DNA of 64,000 bases, taken from contig NZ_RHGY01000004.1 in the NCBI RefSeq assembly GCF_003862435.1, forward strand, positions 630 to 64,629, read 5' to 3'. A program made the position numbers and the translations under genes. The DNA comes from Weissella viridescens. GTDB taxonomy: Bacteria; Bacillota; Bacilli; Lactobacillales; Lactobacillaceae. The notes beneath the pieces are model-generated. The model ran no database searches. It was not told where the DNA came from and was given only the letters and a program-made list of their open reading frames with translations. Of this stretch, positions 30,060 through 38,241 are shown in pieces. Within the stretch, counting starts at the first letter, position 1. The number at the start of each line of letters is the position of its first letter.

Positions 30060-31370
30060 TTATTCCTCTCCTGTCTCCACATCGATTTCCACATAATCTG
30101 GTAAGGCCGTGTATAAGTCTGTTAACTTAACTTGTTGCTCATCCCCAGTACGTAAATCCTTCAATTTTGCGGCATGTTCGGCTAGTTCACGATCGCCAAT
30201 TAAAATCATATAATGTGCATTTTCACGATCGGCCGCTTTAAATTGGCCCTTTAACTTGCGATCTTCATAATCACGATCGGCACTATAGCCAAATGAGCGA
30301 ACCGCTTGAAGCATTTGCATGGCCACAACGTCGGTTCCCTCACCTTGGTTTGCAACATACACGTCCAAGGCTGGTGCATCTGGCAAAACAGCGTCAGCAT
30401 CATCAAGTAACAACATCAAGCGTTCCAATCCAATTCCAAAACCAACACCTGGTAATTGTGGCCCACCAAATTCTTCCACTAGGCCATTGTAGCGACCACC
30501 ACCAGCGATTGTTGTCCAACCATCCCCTAAAGCAGGGCTTTGGGTCATAATTTCAAAAATAGTGTGATTGTAGTAATCAAGTCCACGGACTGTACTTGCA
30601 TCAACTTCATACTCAATACCCAAAGCATCTAGATAGTTTTTAACCTTGTCCCAGTGGGCTTGTGCCGTTTCACTGAGATAATCCAAAATTGAAGGTGCAT
30701 TTTCAACAATCGTTTGGTCTTTGGCATCCTTTGAATCCAAAACACGTAATGGATTCTTTTCCAAGCGTGCTTGTGAATCGTACGATAATTCATCCTTAAA
30801 AGGCGTTAGATAATCAATCAAAGCTTGGCGATAGGCATCACGTGATGCTTGATCACCAAGTGAATTGATGGTTACCTTTAAATCAGCAACACCTAATGTT
30901 TGGAAGAAATCAACTGCCATAGCAATCGTTTCTGCATCAAGTGCAGGCGATTCAGACCCAATTGCCTCAACGCCAATTTGATGGAATTGACGCATGCGCC
31001 CAGCTTGTGGACGTTCATATCGGAACATTGGTCCAATGTAAAAAGCTTTATAAGGCTTAGCAAACTCAGGACCATATAACTTATTTTCAACAAATGAACG
31101 TACAACGCCGGCAGTCCCTTCAGGACGTAACGCAATATGACGATCTCCCTTATCGTAGAAGTCGTACATTTCCTTGGTCACGACGTCAGATGTATCCCCC
31201 GCAGAACGGGCGAAAACATCGAAGTTTTCAAAGATTGGTGTCCGAATTTCCTGATATTGATAATCTGAGAAAAGCAGACGCGCTGTCTCTTCGACATAGT
31301 GCCACTTATGTGACTCACCTGGTAGTAAATCTGCGGTTCCTTTTGGTTTTTGAAATGATTGTTTTGCCAT
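30060..31370 (-). CDS. hisS: Histidyl-tRNA synthetase
   Basis: The 436-residue class II synthetase carries motif 2 ([21 protein letters not shown], about residues 113-133, quoted in part), the HisA-type stretches [11 protein letters not shown] and [14 protein letters not shown], motif 3 ([13 protein letters not shown]) and the C-terminal anticodon-binding domain. GAGGG precedes the ATG. It heads the hisS-aspS operon under T-box control. Confidence 0.97.
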   Translation of the reverse strand: MAKQSFQKPKGTADLLPGESHKWHYVEETARLLFSDYQYQEIRTPIFENFDVFARSAGDTSDVVTKEMYDFYDKGDRHIALRPEGTAGVVRSFVENKLYGPEFAKPYKAFYIGPMFRYERPQAGRMRQFHQIGVEAIGSESPALDAETIAMAVDFFQTLGVADLKVTINSLGDQASRDAYRQALIDYLTPFKDELSYDSQARLEKNPLRVLDSKDAKDQTIVENAPSILDYLSETAQAHWDKVKNYLDALGIEYEVDASTVRGLDYYNHTIFEIMTQSPALGDGWTTIAGGGRYNGLVEEFGGPQLPGVGFGIGLERLMLLLDDADAVLPDAPALDVYVANQGEGTDVVAMQMLQAVRSFGYSADRDYEDRKLKGQFKAADRENAHYMILIGDRELAEHAAKLKDLRTGDEQQVKLTDLYTALPDYVEIDVETGEE

Positions 31371-31403
31371 ATTAAAGCCCTCTCAATTTTTAATTTTACC
31401 GAC

Positions 31404-31620
31404 AAAAAAAGCCCCTGATAACAGTCATTCACTGTTATCAAGGGCGCATCTTTTTTGCGCGGTACCACCTTGTTTAGTTCTTATCTATACCGTAACGGAG
31501 TATCTGCGCGCGTAATGCGACCTAAAAAGTGTCCCTCTATGGCTAAAACATGGAACTCACACCAACTTCCACTCGCTGTTGAATTAGATCATAGATTTAC
31601 TTTCTCATCGGTTTAATATA
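31404..31620 (-). promoter_or_regulatory. T-box leader of hisS-aspS with overlapping Asp/His specifier
   Basis: The minus strand holds the T-box core AGGTGGTACCGCG, the terminator GCCCTTGATAACAGT with ACTGTTATCAGGGGC and seven U (31404-31444), the distal Stem I motifs AGCGAG and GGTGTGAG, and the S-turn AGTA. In the specifier loop, between helices CTATG/CATAG and AAAG/CTTT, lies GACAC (31529-31533). GAC (Asp) followed by A fits the usual register; CAC (His) overlaps it by one base. The operon encodes both synthetases. Confidence 0.9.
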
Positions 31621-31630
31621 TCTATCGTTT

Positions 31631-31659
31631 ATTATCCCCTAGCAATCAAGTCACGTCAA
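31631..31659 (-). promoter_or_regulatory. hisS-aspS promoter
   Basis: The minus strand has TTGACG (31654-31659), a 17-nt spacer and GATAAT (31631-31636), immediately upstream of the T-box leader and just beyond the start of the leader structures. Confidence 0.7.
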
Positions 31660-31681
31660 GCTTTTGCTCTTGAGACACGCG

Positions 31682-32575
31682 TTATTTTTTATGATCTTCC
31701 AAGTAGCGTTCTAGCCCATATGGTAATGCGTTTGCAATTTTTTGTTGGAATTGTGCCGTTTTAAAATGGTTAAAATCGCGATCCGAGTTAATATAGCCAT
31801 TTTCCATCAAAATGGCCGGTACTTGATTGTCACGTAAGACTAAGTAATCACCAAAGTCGACCCCCTTATTAGGCATGTTCTTCGGCATTTCAGGGGCGAT
31901 TGCCGTATTGACCGATTGCGCCAAATCTTTTGAACCATTTTCCTTATGATAATAGTAAGTGGTAAAGCCACTCGCTGAATTCGCTTCAGGTGCTGAATCA
32001 AAATGAAATGAGATAAACATATCGGCGTGGCTATTTTCAGCCACCTTTGGGATATCGGCTAATGGTACTAGCTTATCTGTGTCGCGTGTCATGATGACCC
32101 GAGTGCCATGTGACTTCAACTCAGATGCCACCTTCTTAGCGAGTTCCAATGTGTATTTCTTTTCATACTGGTCATGATTCGACAGCGCCCCTGAATCCGA
32201 ACCACCATGTCCGGGATCCAAGACCACGGTCGCTTCAGATAGTGGTGACAGCTTGGCAAGTGGTTGCGTTCGCTCTACAAGCCAACCTGCGACCCAGGCT
32301 TTTGACTCATCTTCACGCCGTACTTCATACCAGCCGCTTTCGCGTTTCAAAATTTGTAAGTGCTCCCCTTTTTTTAAAACACCAGCCCCCGGCGCCAACA
32401 CGCCTCGGCTCGTATGGATTGGCACATTACTAATTTTAACGGTCACTTGTTGGCGATGGAGCAAGAACGTCGTCGTCATGACTGCTGTTGTTAATATGGC
32501 TAAGACGACCACTAGCGGTACCCAAAAGCGTATCATCCACCGTCGAATCAGTTGCCAAATTGTTTGCAAGGTCAT
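31682..32575 (-). CDS. N-acetylmuramoyl-L-alanine amidase with SH3b domain
   Basis: A 297-residue cell-wall hydrolase anchored or secreted through an N-terminal hydrophobic segment (about 18-40). A bacterial SH3 domain (about 44-102, with GWYEVR and WVAGWLV) precedes a zinc Amidase_3 domain (about 116-290). Zinc and catalytic residues are recognisable: PGHGG near 121-125, a glutamate in KYTLELAKK, SFHFDS, and the terminal glutamate in LMENGYI. AAGGA precedes the ATG. It stands alone. Confidence 0.93.
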   Translation of the reverse strand: MTLQTIWQLIRRWMIRFWVPLVVVLAILTTAVMTTTFLLHRQQVTVKISNVPIHTSRGVLAPGAGVLKKGEHLQILKRESGWYEVRREDESKAWVAGWLVERTQPLAKLSPLSEATVVLDPGHGGSDSGALSNHDQYEKKYTLELAKKVASELKSHGTRVIMTRDTDKLVPLADIPKVAENSHADMFISFHFDSAPEANSASGFTTYYYHKENGSKDLAQSVNTAIAPEMPKNMPNKGVDFGDYLVLRDNQVPAILMENGYINSDRDFNHFKTAQFQQKIANALPYGLERYLEDHKK

Positions 32576-32635
32576 CGTTATTTTCCTTCTTCATTTATAA
32601 TATTTCTATCTTACATGAATTTAAACGAAATGATA

Positions 32636-32669
32636 ATAAAAACCCCGAAAGTTTTTCACTTCCAGGGTC
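32636..32669 (-). terminator. Terminator of the deoxyribosyltransferase gene
   Basis: In the minus-strand RNA ACCCUGGAAGU pairs with ACUUUCGGGGU over 11 pairs including U-G wobbles, followed by UUUUU. Confidence 0.85.
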
Positions 32670-32685
32670 ACATCAGACGCGATGT

Positions 32686-33129
32686 TTAAAACATATCACC
32701 AGTCCATTCAGACGTTGGCATTTCATTAAAGTCATATTGAGCAACATCTGAAACATGTAGCAAAACAGCATGGGCGGGAATTGCCATCATCAAATTCACG
32801 CTACCATTTGGCTTTTCTTTGAGCAAAATAACAGGCTTTTGGTTCGCATTGGCATAGCCAATTTCCCATGCCGTTCCTGGATCCACGAAATCATCGACAT
32901 AGTCAATAACTGCTACGACAACATCTGCTTGGTCGATGTGATCGCGATCCACCTTGAATGTGGCAGCTGCCCATTCACGTGTTCCCATCTCAAATTCAGC
33001 ACAATTTTCTGAACGTGGACTAAAAAAACTTGCAACGGTTGGATTATTCGTTAAAGCTTGCTCCATCCGTTCAATCCGTTCAATTTGTTCTGCATCAAAA
33101 AATGGTCCTGCTAAATATACATTTTTCAT
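32686..33129 (-). CDS. Nucleoside 2-deoxyribosyltransferase
   Basis: The enzyme exchanges bases between deoxynucleosides in purine and pyrimidine salvage, typical of lactobacilli. The 147 residues show the N-terminal VYLAGPFFDAEQ and the conserved GTAWEIGYA, whose glutamate is the nucleophile in the family. Start is ambiguous: ATG at 33129 is 11 nt from AGGAG, while an adjacent in-frame TTG at 33132 is at a better 8 nt. Confidence 0.9.
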   Translation of the reverse strand: MKNVYLAGPFFDAEQIERIERMEQALTNNPTVASFFSPRSENCAEFEMGTREWAAATFKVDRDHIDQADVVVAVIDYVDDFVDPGTAWEIGYANANQKPVILLKEKPNGSVNLMMAIPAHAVLLHVSDVAQYDFNEMPTSEWTGDMF

Positions 33130-33241
33130 CAATTCACTTGCTCCTATTTTTAGTTCAATATTATTTTATCAAAATAAACCGAACATCACAAGCGACCGGA
33201 GTAAACAAACCGCTAAATCACGAACTAAAAGTCAATCGTTG

Positions 33242-34408
33242 CTAAAATTGTTCTACATATTGTCGCTTTTGGTCTTGAACGCCACTCAAAACAAACTTGG
33301 CATGATCATGTGTGATATCAAGCGCACGGTTCGTTGACCCTTGGACCACAGATGCAAACATTTGTTCATATTCTGAAATGGAAAGTTGCGTTCTTTGCTC
33401 TAATAACTCAGGTAATTGGTTTGTAATCAGACCTTGGTTATAGTTGGCTTGTAGCGTTAATGAGAACAATTCCCCCTCAGCTCCAGAACCATATGAAAAT
33501 AGGGCTAAATCATCGCCAGCTTGCAAAGTATCATCATTCAACAATAATGACATCAAACTCAAGTAAGCTGAACCCGTATATAAATTACCAATTTGTTTAT
33601 TATAATGACGGCTCGCCTCAAATGAAGTAAGTAAGGCATTTTGCTTTTCTTCTGAAACTTCAGGTAAGACGTCACGTAGTGCTTTGAGCCCCATCTTTGT
33701 GAATGGTAAGTGGAAAACTAAAGCTTTAAAACTATTTAAATCACGACTAGTTTGGGCACGATAACGATCCCACAATTCTTTAAAGAAATCACGATAAATA
33801 TTAGCTGAGAATTTACCATCAACCACAGCCGTTGAAGAATCATTTGGTCGCCAGAAATCCATAATTTCATCTGACATAAAAACACTGTCTTGATTGAGCG
33901 TCGCAATCGTTGGGTTCGCCGTTACTAACATTGCGACAGCCCCAGCTCCTTGTGTCACTTCACCACCAGTATTCAATCCATAACGGGCAATATCACTGGC
34001 AATCACCAAAACTTTGGCCTCTGGGTGCAAAGTCACATAATCACGTGCTTGCATCAAACCATAGGTACCTGAATAACATGCCTGCTTAAGCTCAATTGTT
34101 CGCGCATAACGGTTAATGCCTAGCAACTTTTGTACATATACCGCTGCTGATTTAGATTGATCAACGCCTGACTCAGTAGCAAAGATAACCTCTTCAATCT
34201 CTTCTCGGTCAGTTTGCGTTAACATCTGGTCGGCAGCATTTGCCCCCATCGTCACGACATCTTGGGTGGCCGGCGCAACTGCTTGTTGTGTTTGTCCAAT
34301 CCCAATTAAATACTTATCAGGTTCTTCACCGCGTGCATGGGCCAAATCCACCATATCAATATAGTGTTGTGGTGAAAAGAAACTCATCTTATCAATTCCA
34401 ACTTGCAT
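33242..34408 (-). CDS. mvaS: Hydroxymethylglutaryl-CoA synthase
   Basis: Condenses acetyl-CoA with acetoacetyl-CoA in the mevalonate pathway to isoprenoids. The 388-residue protein has the catalytic Cys111 in ELKQACYSGTYGL, a conserved Glu79, and a His in VFHLPFTKMG. GGAGGA precedes the ATG. The coaBC stop lies one base upstream, so the two CoA-related genes are translationally adjacent. Confidence 0.96.
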   Translation of the reverse strand: MQVGIDKMSFFSPQHYIDMVDLAHARGEEPDKYLIGIGQTQQAVAPATQDVVTMGANAADQMLTQTDREEIEEVIFATESGVDQSKSAAVYVQKLLGINRYARTIELKQACYSGTYGLMQARDYVTLHPEAKVLVIASDIARYGLNTGGEVTQGAGAVAMLVTANPTIATLNQDSVFMSDEIMDFWRPNDSSTAVVDGKFSANIYRDFFKELWDRYRAQTSRDLNSFKALVFHLPFTKMGLKALRDVLPEVSEEKQNALLTSFEASRHYNKQIGNLYTGSAYLSLMSLLLNDDTLQAGDDLALFSYGSGAEGELFSLTLQANYNQGLITNQLPELLEQRTQLSISEYEQMFASVVQGSTNRALDITHDHAKFVLSGVQDQKRQYVEQF

Positions 34409-34409
34409 C

Positions 34410-35615
34410 TCATGCTTCCTCCATTCTTGGTTTGATTAACTTTAATACCTGACGTGCTACCTCGAGTTTACTCATCTTTGGAAGTGTCTCCGGTGTTTCA
34501 TTTTTAAACAATAAAGTTACGGCATTATCATCCGAACCAAAGCCAATATCTGCCTGCGAGACATCATTGGCAATCAACAAATCCGCGTGCTTCTTTTTTA
34601 GCTTGGCTTGGGCATGGTCCAATAACTGTTGGGTTTCTGCAGCAAAACCAACTAAATATTGATGTGACTTCTGAGCACCCAACTCCGCCAGAATATCAGG
34701 ATTTTCCACTAACTTCAAAGTTAGTCCCGACGCATCCGCTTGTTTTTTCATTTTTTGCGTGGCTGGTTCGGCAATTCGATAATCCGCCACTGCCGCGGCC
34801 ATAATCACCACATCCGCTGCATCATATTGCTGCATCAATGCCGCTTGCATTTCTTGCGCAGTTTTAACATGAACAACTTTTGTAAATGGTGGTGGCGTTA
34901 AATCGACTGTTGTAATTAAAGTCACTTGTGCCCCTTGTTCCACAGCAGCTTGGGAAAACGCATAGCCCATTTTACCTGAAGAATGATTTGCGATATATCG
35001 AACCGGATCAATCGGTTCCTGTGTGCCTCCTGCTGTAACCACGACACGCTTTCCAGTGAGCGTTTTCTCATCCGTTTCCGCCAAGATACCGATTTGCGCA
35101 AATAAGTTTTCTGGTTCGGCTAAACGACCAATCCCAGCATATCCTTCAGCCAATTGCCCTTGCTCAGGTGCCATGATTTTAACACCATCAGCACTTAATT
35201 GGTTAAGGTTCCGTTGCACGGCTGGATTTTGATACATGTTTGAATTCATGGCCGGTGCAATCGCAATCCCAGTATGGCGTGCAATCACAACACTCGATGC
35301 GGCGTCATCAGCAATGCCCTGGGCCATCTTGGCAATAAAATTCGCACTAGCTGGTGCCACAACCATGTAATCGGCCCAATCAGCCAATTCGATGTGGTCA
35401 ATGGCTGGGTCTGTTGTATCAGCAAATAAGTCGGTCAAAACTGGATGGGTAGATAAAACACTAAATGTTTTGGGTGTGACAAACTCACAAGCTGACTTGG
35501 TCATAACAACACGTACATCCGCTTGGGCCTTCACAAGTAAGCGCGTCAAAGTCACGGCCTTATACGCCGCAATGCCGCCTGTAACGACTAACACTATTTT
35601 TTTACCAACTAACAT
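34410..35615 (-). CDS. coaBC: Bifunctional phosphopantothenoylcysteine decarboxylase/phosphopantothenate-cysteine ligase
   Basis: Two steps of coenzyme A synthesis. The N-terminal flavin-dependent decarboxylase CoaC spans about residues 1-185 (VVTGGIAAYKAVTL, the PASANFIAKMAQGIADD substrate motif, PAMNSNMYQNPAVQRN). The C-terminal ligase CoaB begins near GKRVVVTAGGTQEPIDPVR and ends with a Lys/Asp-rich region. The 401-residue length is normal. GGAG precedes the ATG. It is co-transcribed with mvaS. Confidence 0.96.
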   Translation of the reverse strand: MLVGKKIVLVVTGGIAAYKAVTLTRLLVKAQADVRVVMTKSACEFVTPKTFSVLSTHPVLTDLFADTTDPAIDHIELADWADYMVVAPASANFIAKMAQGIADDAASSVVIARHTGIAIAPAMNSNMYQNPAVQRNLNQLSADGVKIMAPEQGQLAEGYAGIGRLAEPENLFAQIGILAETDEKTLTGKRVVVTAGGTQEPIDPVRYIANHSSGKMGYAFSQAAVEQGAQVTLITTVDLTPPPFTKVVHVKTAQEMQAALMQQYDAADVVIMAAAVADYRIAEPATQKMKKQADASGLTLKLVENPDILAELGAQKSHQYLVGFAAETQQLLDHAQAKLKKKHADLLIANDVSQADIGFGSDDNAVTLLFKNETPETLPKMSKLEVARQVLKLIKPRMEEA

Positions 35616-35692
35616 GGCTCCACGATCCTTTATCTATTTTAGAAGTCTATTTTACCACTATCTGCTTGCATTCGGTTGTTTTAACGCAAAAT

Positions 35693-35720
35693 AAAAGGAG
35701 TCAGCACGCTGACTCCTTTT
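35693..35720. terminator. Strong palindromic terminator
   Basis: AAAAGGAGTCAGC and GCTGACTCCTTTT form a nearly perfect stem. It closes minus-strand transcription from the region after the Mga-like gene, about 200 nt downstream of that gene's stop, and lies upstream of coaBC. Confidence 0.85.
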
Positions 35721-35722
35721 AT

Positions 35723-35830
35723 TTAACCCCCCAAGGTTATATTGCTGACACCTTTGAAAAAGTGTTCCTCTTGATTCATTTGCAAAACTACGTTAACCGT
35801 AGCCCCCTCATGCAATCCCTCAAGACTATG
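35723..35830 (-). pseudogene. Possible remnant of an unidentified gene
   Basis: In the 309-nt gap between coaBC and the Mga-like gene, one minus-strand frame reads 35 codons of protein-like sequence (SLEGLHEGATVNVVLQMNQE, then EHFFKGVSNITLGG) ending in TAA two bases before a strong terminator. The frame is closed upstream by TAA and has no ATG with a ribosome-binding site; the only internal ATG (35779) would give 18 residues. It looks like the 3' end of a decayed gene that kept its terminator, but a leader peptide or chance cannot be excluded. The rest of the gap is AT-rich, with a 9-bp A/T hairpin at 35870-35893. Confidence 0.3.
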
Positions 35831-35924
35831 TTATTAGAATAACCAATTTTTCAACATTCCACCATGCTGATTTTTTTTAATTCGAAAAAAAATACGCAGA
35901 ATCAATAGAGTGTCCATTTTTTGT

Positions 35925-37427
35925 CTAATGAATCTGGTTATGATAATACTTCAAAGACAATTGCATGGCATCTTGGACAAAGTGATCAATCGTATGGTTA
36001 TCAGGAAAGACATTCCAAATATAACCTGGAACAGCATCTTCACTTTCAATGGCAATATCTGAAATATAAAAATCAGCCGGCTCGCCAACTGGGACAAATT
36101 CAAAATTAATGTTACGTCGATTTGATAGCTGTTGTTGCACCAATTCACCCATACCAGGATGATAAACAAAACCAATGGCTACCTTAATGGTTGGCAATAT
36201 CATTGCCGGAGTCAGTTGTACAATCATAGCATTAAAGTAATCTTCAAACATCACTCGTCTAAATTTTGCAACATCTTCAATTTGCCAAACTTCAGCCAGT
36301 GCGAACAATAAGTCACTCGTAAACTTCGCATGAATTGGGAAATGACGCTCTAACACACCAATATCCACTGAACTTTGGACTAAATCCTTTAAGAAATACA
36401 ACGTTCTCAGATTGCTGCTCAACGTTGCTTCAAGTAATCGCGATTCGACATCGGCCGGTAATTTACGATTAAAGGCAGCTTCAAAATTCCCCTCTAATGT
36501 TTCACTAAGTTTCTGCAACCGGGTCTGAATTTCAGGTCTCAACATACTTTCCGGCACTTCGGTTACTAAACCACTTGTAAACATGGTTAAAATGGCAAAT
36601 TGAGCCTCAGTCCGCAAAACATGATCCGATAAATCCACAAACTCCTGCATCATTTGAATTAAATGGGCATGTAAATGTTGGTAAGCTTCCGGCCAGTGGT
36701 CAGAATATACTAATATATTCGGCAAATCTTGATCATGCAAATAATGCCCATTTTGCACTCGAATTAACCAAATAAGGACTTGTAATGAGATAACACTTTC
36801 ATTTGTAATATCTTGCGTCAAACCATAAATATCCAACAATTTATTCACAAGTTGGTCCGTTACCAAATGATCTTGTGGGGTCGATTGAATAATCGTGGTT
36901 TCAATTTGCGCATGATAATAACGCATCAACTGCATAAAGAAAGACCGGACAACAACCTCATTTCCCACAATGCGGTTGTTTTTGCTAACTTCAATATCTT
37001 GGTTCAAAAAAGCTTCTTGAATTTTTTGTTTAGCTGAACGGACTGCTGCAACGGAAATATTGTGCCGATCCGCAAAGTTCTCATATGAGTCAACTTGCTC
37101 AGTTAACATTTCTAATAATAGCACCCAAGCAATTGAACGCTTACGATACTGATATTCTAAGGCAAGCGTATTGATTTGTACGCTATGGTTTATTTTAATC
37201 ACTTTCCCCTGCATATCATACTTATCATCATCGTGTCCCCCGGTTTGTTGTGTTTCCAAATCACGTACCAACGTTTCTAATGTTGATAAAACACGATACC
37301 GTGACCAATCTAAATCATGCATCACGGTTGTCACTGGAACCACATCATCCAATCTTGATAATAAATAATCGTTCAAACGTACAATATCTTGCTCATGTCG
37401 ATCTAAAACCCATCTTAACTTATCCAC
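35925..37427 (-). CDS. Mga-like helix-turn-helix transcriptional regulator
   Basis: A 500-residue protein with two N-terminal DNA-binding regions (about 5-60 and 85-155, the latter reading YENFADRHNISVAAVRSAKQ), a long helical PRD-like middle and a C-terminal EIIB-like segment (IKVAIGFVYHPGMGELVQQQ). This layout is that of Mga/AtxA-type PTS-linked regulators. The phosphorylatable histidines of PRDs were not confirmed and the EIIB-like loop lacks a cysteine. Start is GTG with GGGGAG 6 nt upstream. No adjacent target operon is apparent, so the regulon is unknown. Confidence 0.75.
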   Translation of the reverse strand: MDKLRWVLDRHEQDIVRLNDYLLSRLDDVVPVTTVMHDLDWSRYRVLSTLETLVRDLETQQTGGHDDDKYDMQGKVIKINHSVQINTLALEYQYRKRSIAWVLLLEMLTEQVDSYENFADRHNISVAAVRSAKQKIQEAFLNQDIEVSKNNRIVGNEVVVRSFFMQLMRYYHAQIETTIIQSTPQDHLVTDQLVNKLLDIYGLTQDITNESVISLQVLIWLIRVQNGHYLHDQDLPNILVYSDHWPEAYQHLHAHLIQMMQEFVDLSDHVLRTEAQFAILTMFTSGLVTEVPESMLRPEIQTRLQKLSETLEGNFEAAFNRKLPADVESRLLEATLSSNLRTLYFLKDLVQSSVDIGVLERHFPIHAKFTSDLLFALAEVWQIEDVAKFRRVMFEDYFNAMIVQLTPAMILPTIKVAIGFVYHPGMGELVQQQLSNRRNINFEFVPVGEPADFYISDIAIESEDAVPGYIWNVFPDNHTIDHFVQDAMQLSLKYYHNQIH

Positions 37428-37463
37428 AATTCACTCCCCATATTTTGTAAAGAATGTGATTAT

Positions 37464-37491
37464 TTTATAGTATATAGAGATAGATTGACAA
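37464..37491 (-). promoter_or_regulatory. Promoter of the Mga-like gene
   Basis: TTGTCA (37486-37491) and TATAAA (37464-37469) on the minus strand, 16 nt apart, about 37 nt upstream of the GTG start. Confidence 0.6.
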
Positions 37492-37527
37492 GCCATAAAA
37501 AAAAATTCATAATTCGCAATTTTTTTG

Positions 37528-37556
37528 TTGCATGTCTTCTTAGATTCTGGTATATT
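37528..37556 (+). promoter_or_regulatory. Promoter of the tRNA-Glu array
   Basis: TTGCAT (37528-37533), a 17-nt spacer and TATATT (37551-37556), about 30 nt upstream of the first tRNA. Confidence 0.7.
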
Positions 37557-37587
37557 ATCTCTTGTTGTTAATAAGTAATTTATTTCT

Positions 37588-37659
37588 GGCCCATTGGTCA
37601 AGCGGTTAAGACTCCGGTTTTTCACACCGGCATCCAGGGTTCAACTCCCTGATGGGCTA
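37588..37659 (+). tRNA. tRNA-Glu(UUC), copy 1 (GGCCC type)
   Basis: 72 nt with a complete cloverleaf: acceptor GGCCCAT/ATGGGCT (G1-U72 wobble), D arm, anticodon stem CCGGT/ACCGG with loop TTTTCAC (anticodon TTC), and T arm CAGGG-TTCAACT-CCCTG. CCA is not encoded. Confidence 0.97.
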
Positions 37660-37680
37660 TTGCTCCATTTTTATTTTTTT

Positions 37681-37752
37681 GGCTCATTGGTCAAGCGGTT
37701 AAGACTCCGGTTTTTCACACCGGCATCCAGGGTTCAACTCCCTGATGAGCTA
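37681..37752 (+). tRNA. tRNA-Glu(UUC), copy 2 (GGCTC type)
   Basis: Identical to copy 1 except for a compensatory change in the acceptor stem (C4-G69 to T4-A69), so pairing is kept. A T-rich spacer of 21 nt separates it from copy 1. Confidence 0.97.
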
Positions 37753-37775
37753 TTGTTTAAATTTTCATTTTTTCT

Positions 37776-37847
37776 GGCCCATTGGTCAAGCGGTTAAGAC
37801 TCCGGTTTTTCACACCGGCATCCAGGGTTCAACTCCCTGATGGGCTA
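37776..37847 (+). tRNA. tRNA-Glu(UUC), copy 3 (GGCCC type)
   Basis: Sequence identical to copy 1, including the C4-G69 pair. It follows a 23-nt T-rich spacer. Confidence 0.97.
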
Positions 37848-37869
37848 TTGCTTTATTTATTATTTTCTT

Positions 37870-37941
37870 GGCTCATTGGTCAAGCGGTTAAGACTCCGGT
37901 TTTTCACACCGGCATCCAGGGTTCAACTCCCTGATGAGCTA
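37870..37941 (+). tRNA. tRNA-Glu(UUC), copy 4 (GGCTC type)
   Basis: Sequence identical to copy 2, with the T4-A69 pair. It follows a 22-nt T-rich spacer. Confidence 0.97.
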
Positions 37942-37964
37942 TTGCTTCATTTTTTATTTTTTCT

Positions 37965-38036
37965 GGCCCATTGGTCAAGCGGTTAAGACTCCGGTTTTTC
38001 ACACCGGCATCCAGGGTTCAACTCCCTGATGGGCTA
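37965..38036 (+). tRNA. tRNA-Glu(UUC), copy 5 (GGCCC type)
   Basis: Sequence identical to copies 1 and 3. A terminator follows within 5 nt. Confidence 0.97.
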
Positions 38037-38040
38037 TTAT

Positions 38041-38074
38041 AGAAACCACCAATATCACTATTGGTGGTTTTCTT
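38041..38074 (+). terminator. Terminator of the tRNA-Glu array
   Basis: GAAACCACCAATA and TATTGGTGGTTTTC pair around TCAC and run into T residues. Confidence 0.9.
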
Positions 38075-38101
38075 GAATTTAAAGACAATTATCGCTATAA
38101 T
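38073..38101 (+). promoter_or_regulatory. Promoter of tRNA-Ser
   Basis: TTGAAT (38073-38078), a 17-nt spacer and TATAAT (38096-38101), 15 nt upstream of the tRNA. The -35 overlaps the tail of the preceding terminator. Confidence 0.75.
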
Positions 38102-38115
38102 GATTGTTTGTACAT

Positions 38116-38204
38116 GGAGATATGGCAGAGTGGTAATGCAGCGGACTCGAAATCCGCCGAACCGGTGTCGAGCCGGCGCACGGGTTCAAATCCCGTTGTC
38201 TCCT
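38116..38204 (+). tRNA. tRNA-Ser(CGA)
   Basis: 89 nt with the long variable arm of serine tRNAs. Acceptor GGAGATA/TGTCTCC, anticodon stem GCGGA/TCCGC with loop CTCGAAA (anticodon CGA, reading UCG), variable arm stem CCGG/CCGG, T arm ACGGG-TTCAAAT-CCCGT. The base after the acceptor stem is T, where I would expect G in many serine tRNAs. CCA is not encoded. Confidence 0.95.
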
Positions 38205-38205
38205 T

Positions 38206-38241
38206 AAAAAAAAACACCATTTCGTTTGAAATGGTGTTTTT
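38206..38241. terminator. Bidirectional terminator between tRNA-Ser and ccpA
   Basis: AACACCATTTC and GAAATGGTGTT pair around GTTT, flanked by A-run and T-run. The minus-strand arm overlaps the ccpA stop codon. Confidence 0.9.

Noticed and set aside
32954-33337. 127-codon plus-strand frame across the ndt-mvaS gap
   Set aside because: It runs antisense through the ndt 5' end and the mvaS 3' end and shows no ribosome-binding site or family motif.
37594-37797. Open reading frame of 67 residues with an internal repeat
   Set aside because: It is the translation of tRNA-Glu copies 1 to 3; the repeated peptide comes from the repeated tRNA sequence.
37588-38036. Regularly spaced near-identical repeats, CRISPR-like
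   Set aside because: Each repeat is a complete 72-nt tRNA-Glu cloverleaf, and spacers are T-rich and non-diverse; this is a tRNA array.
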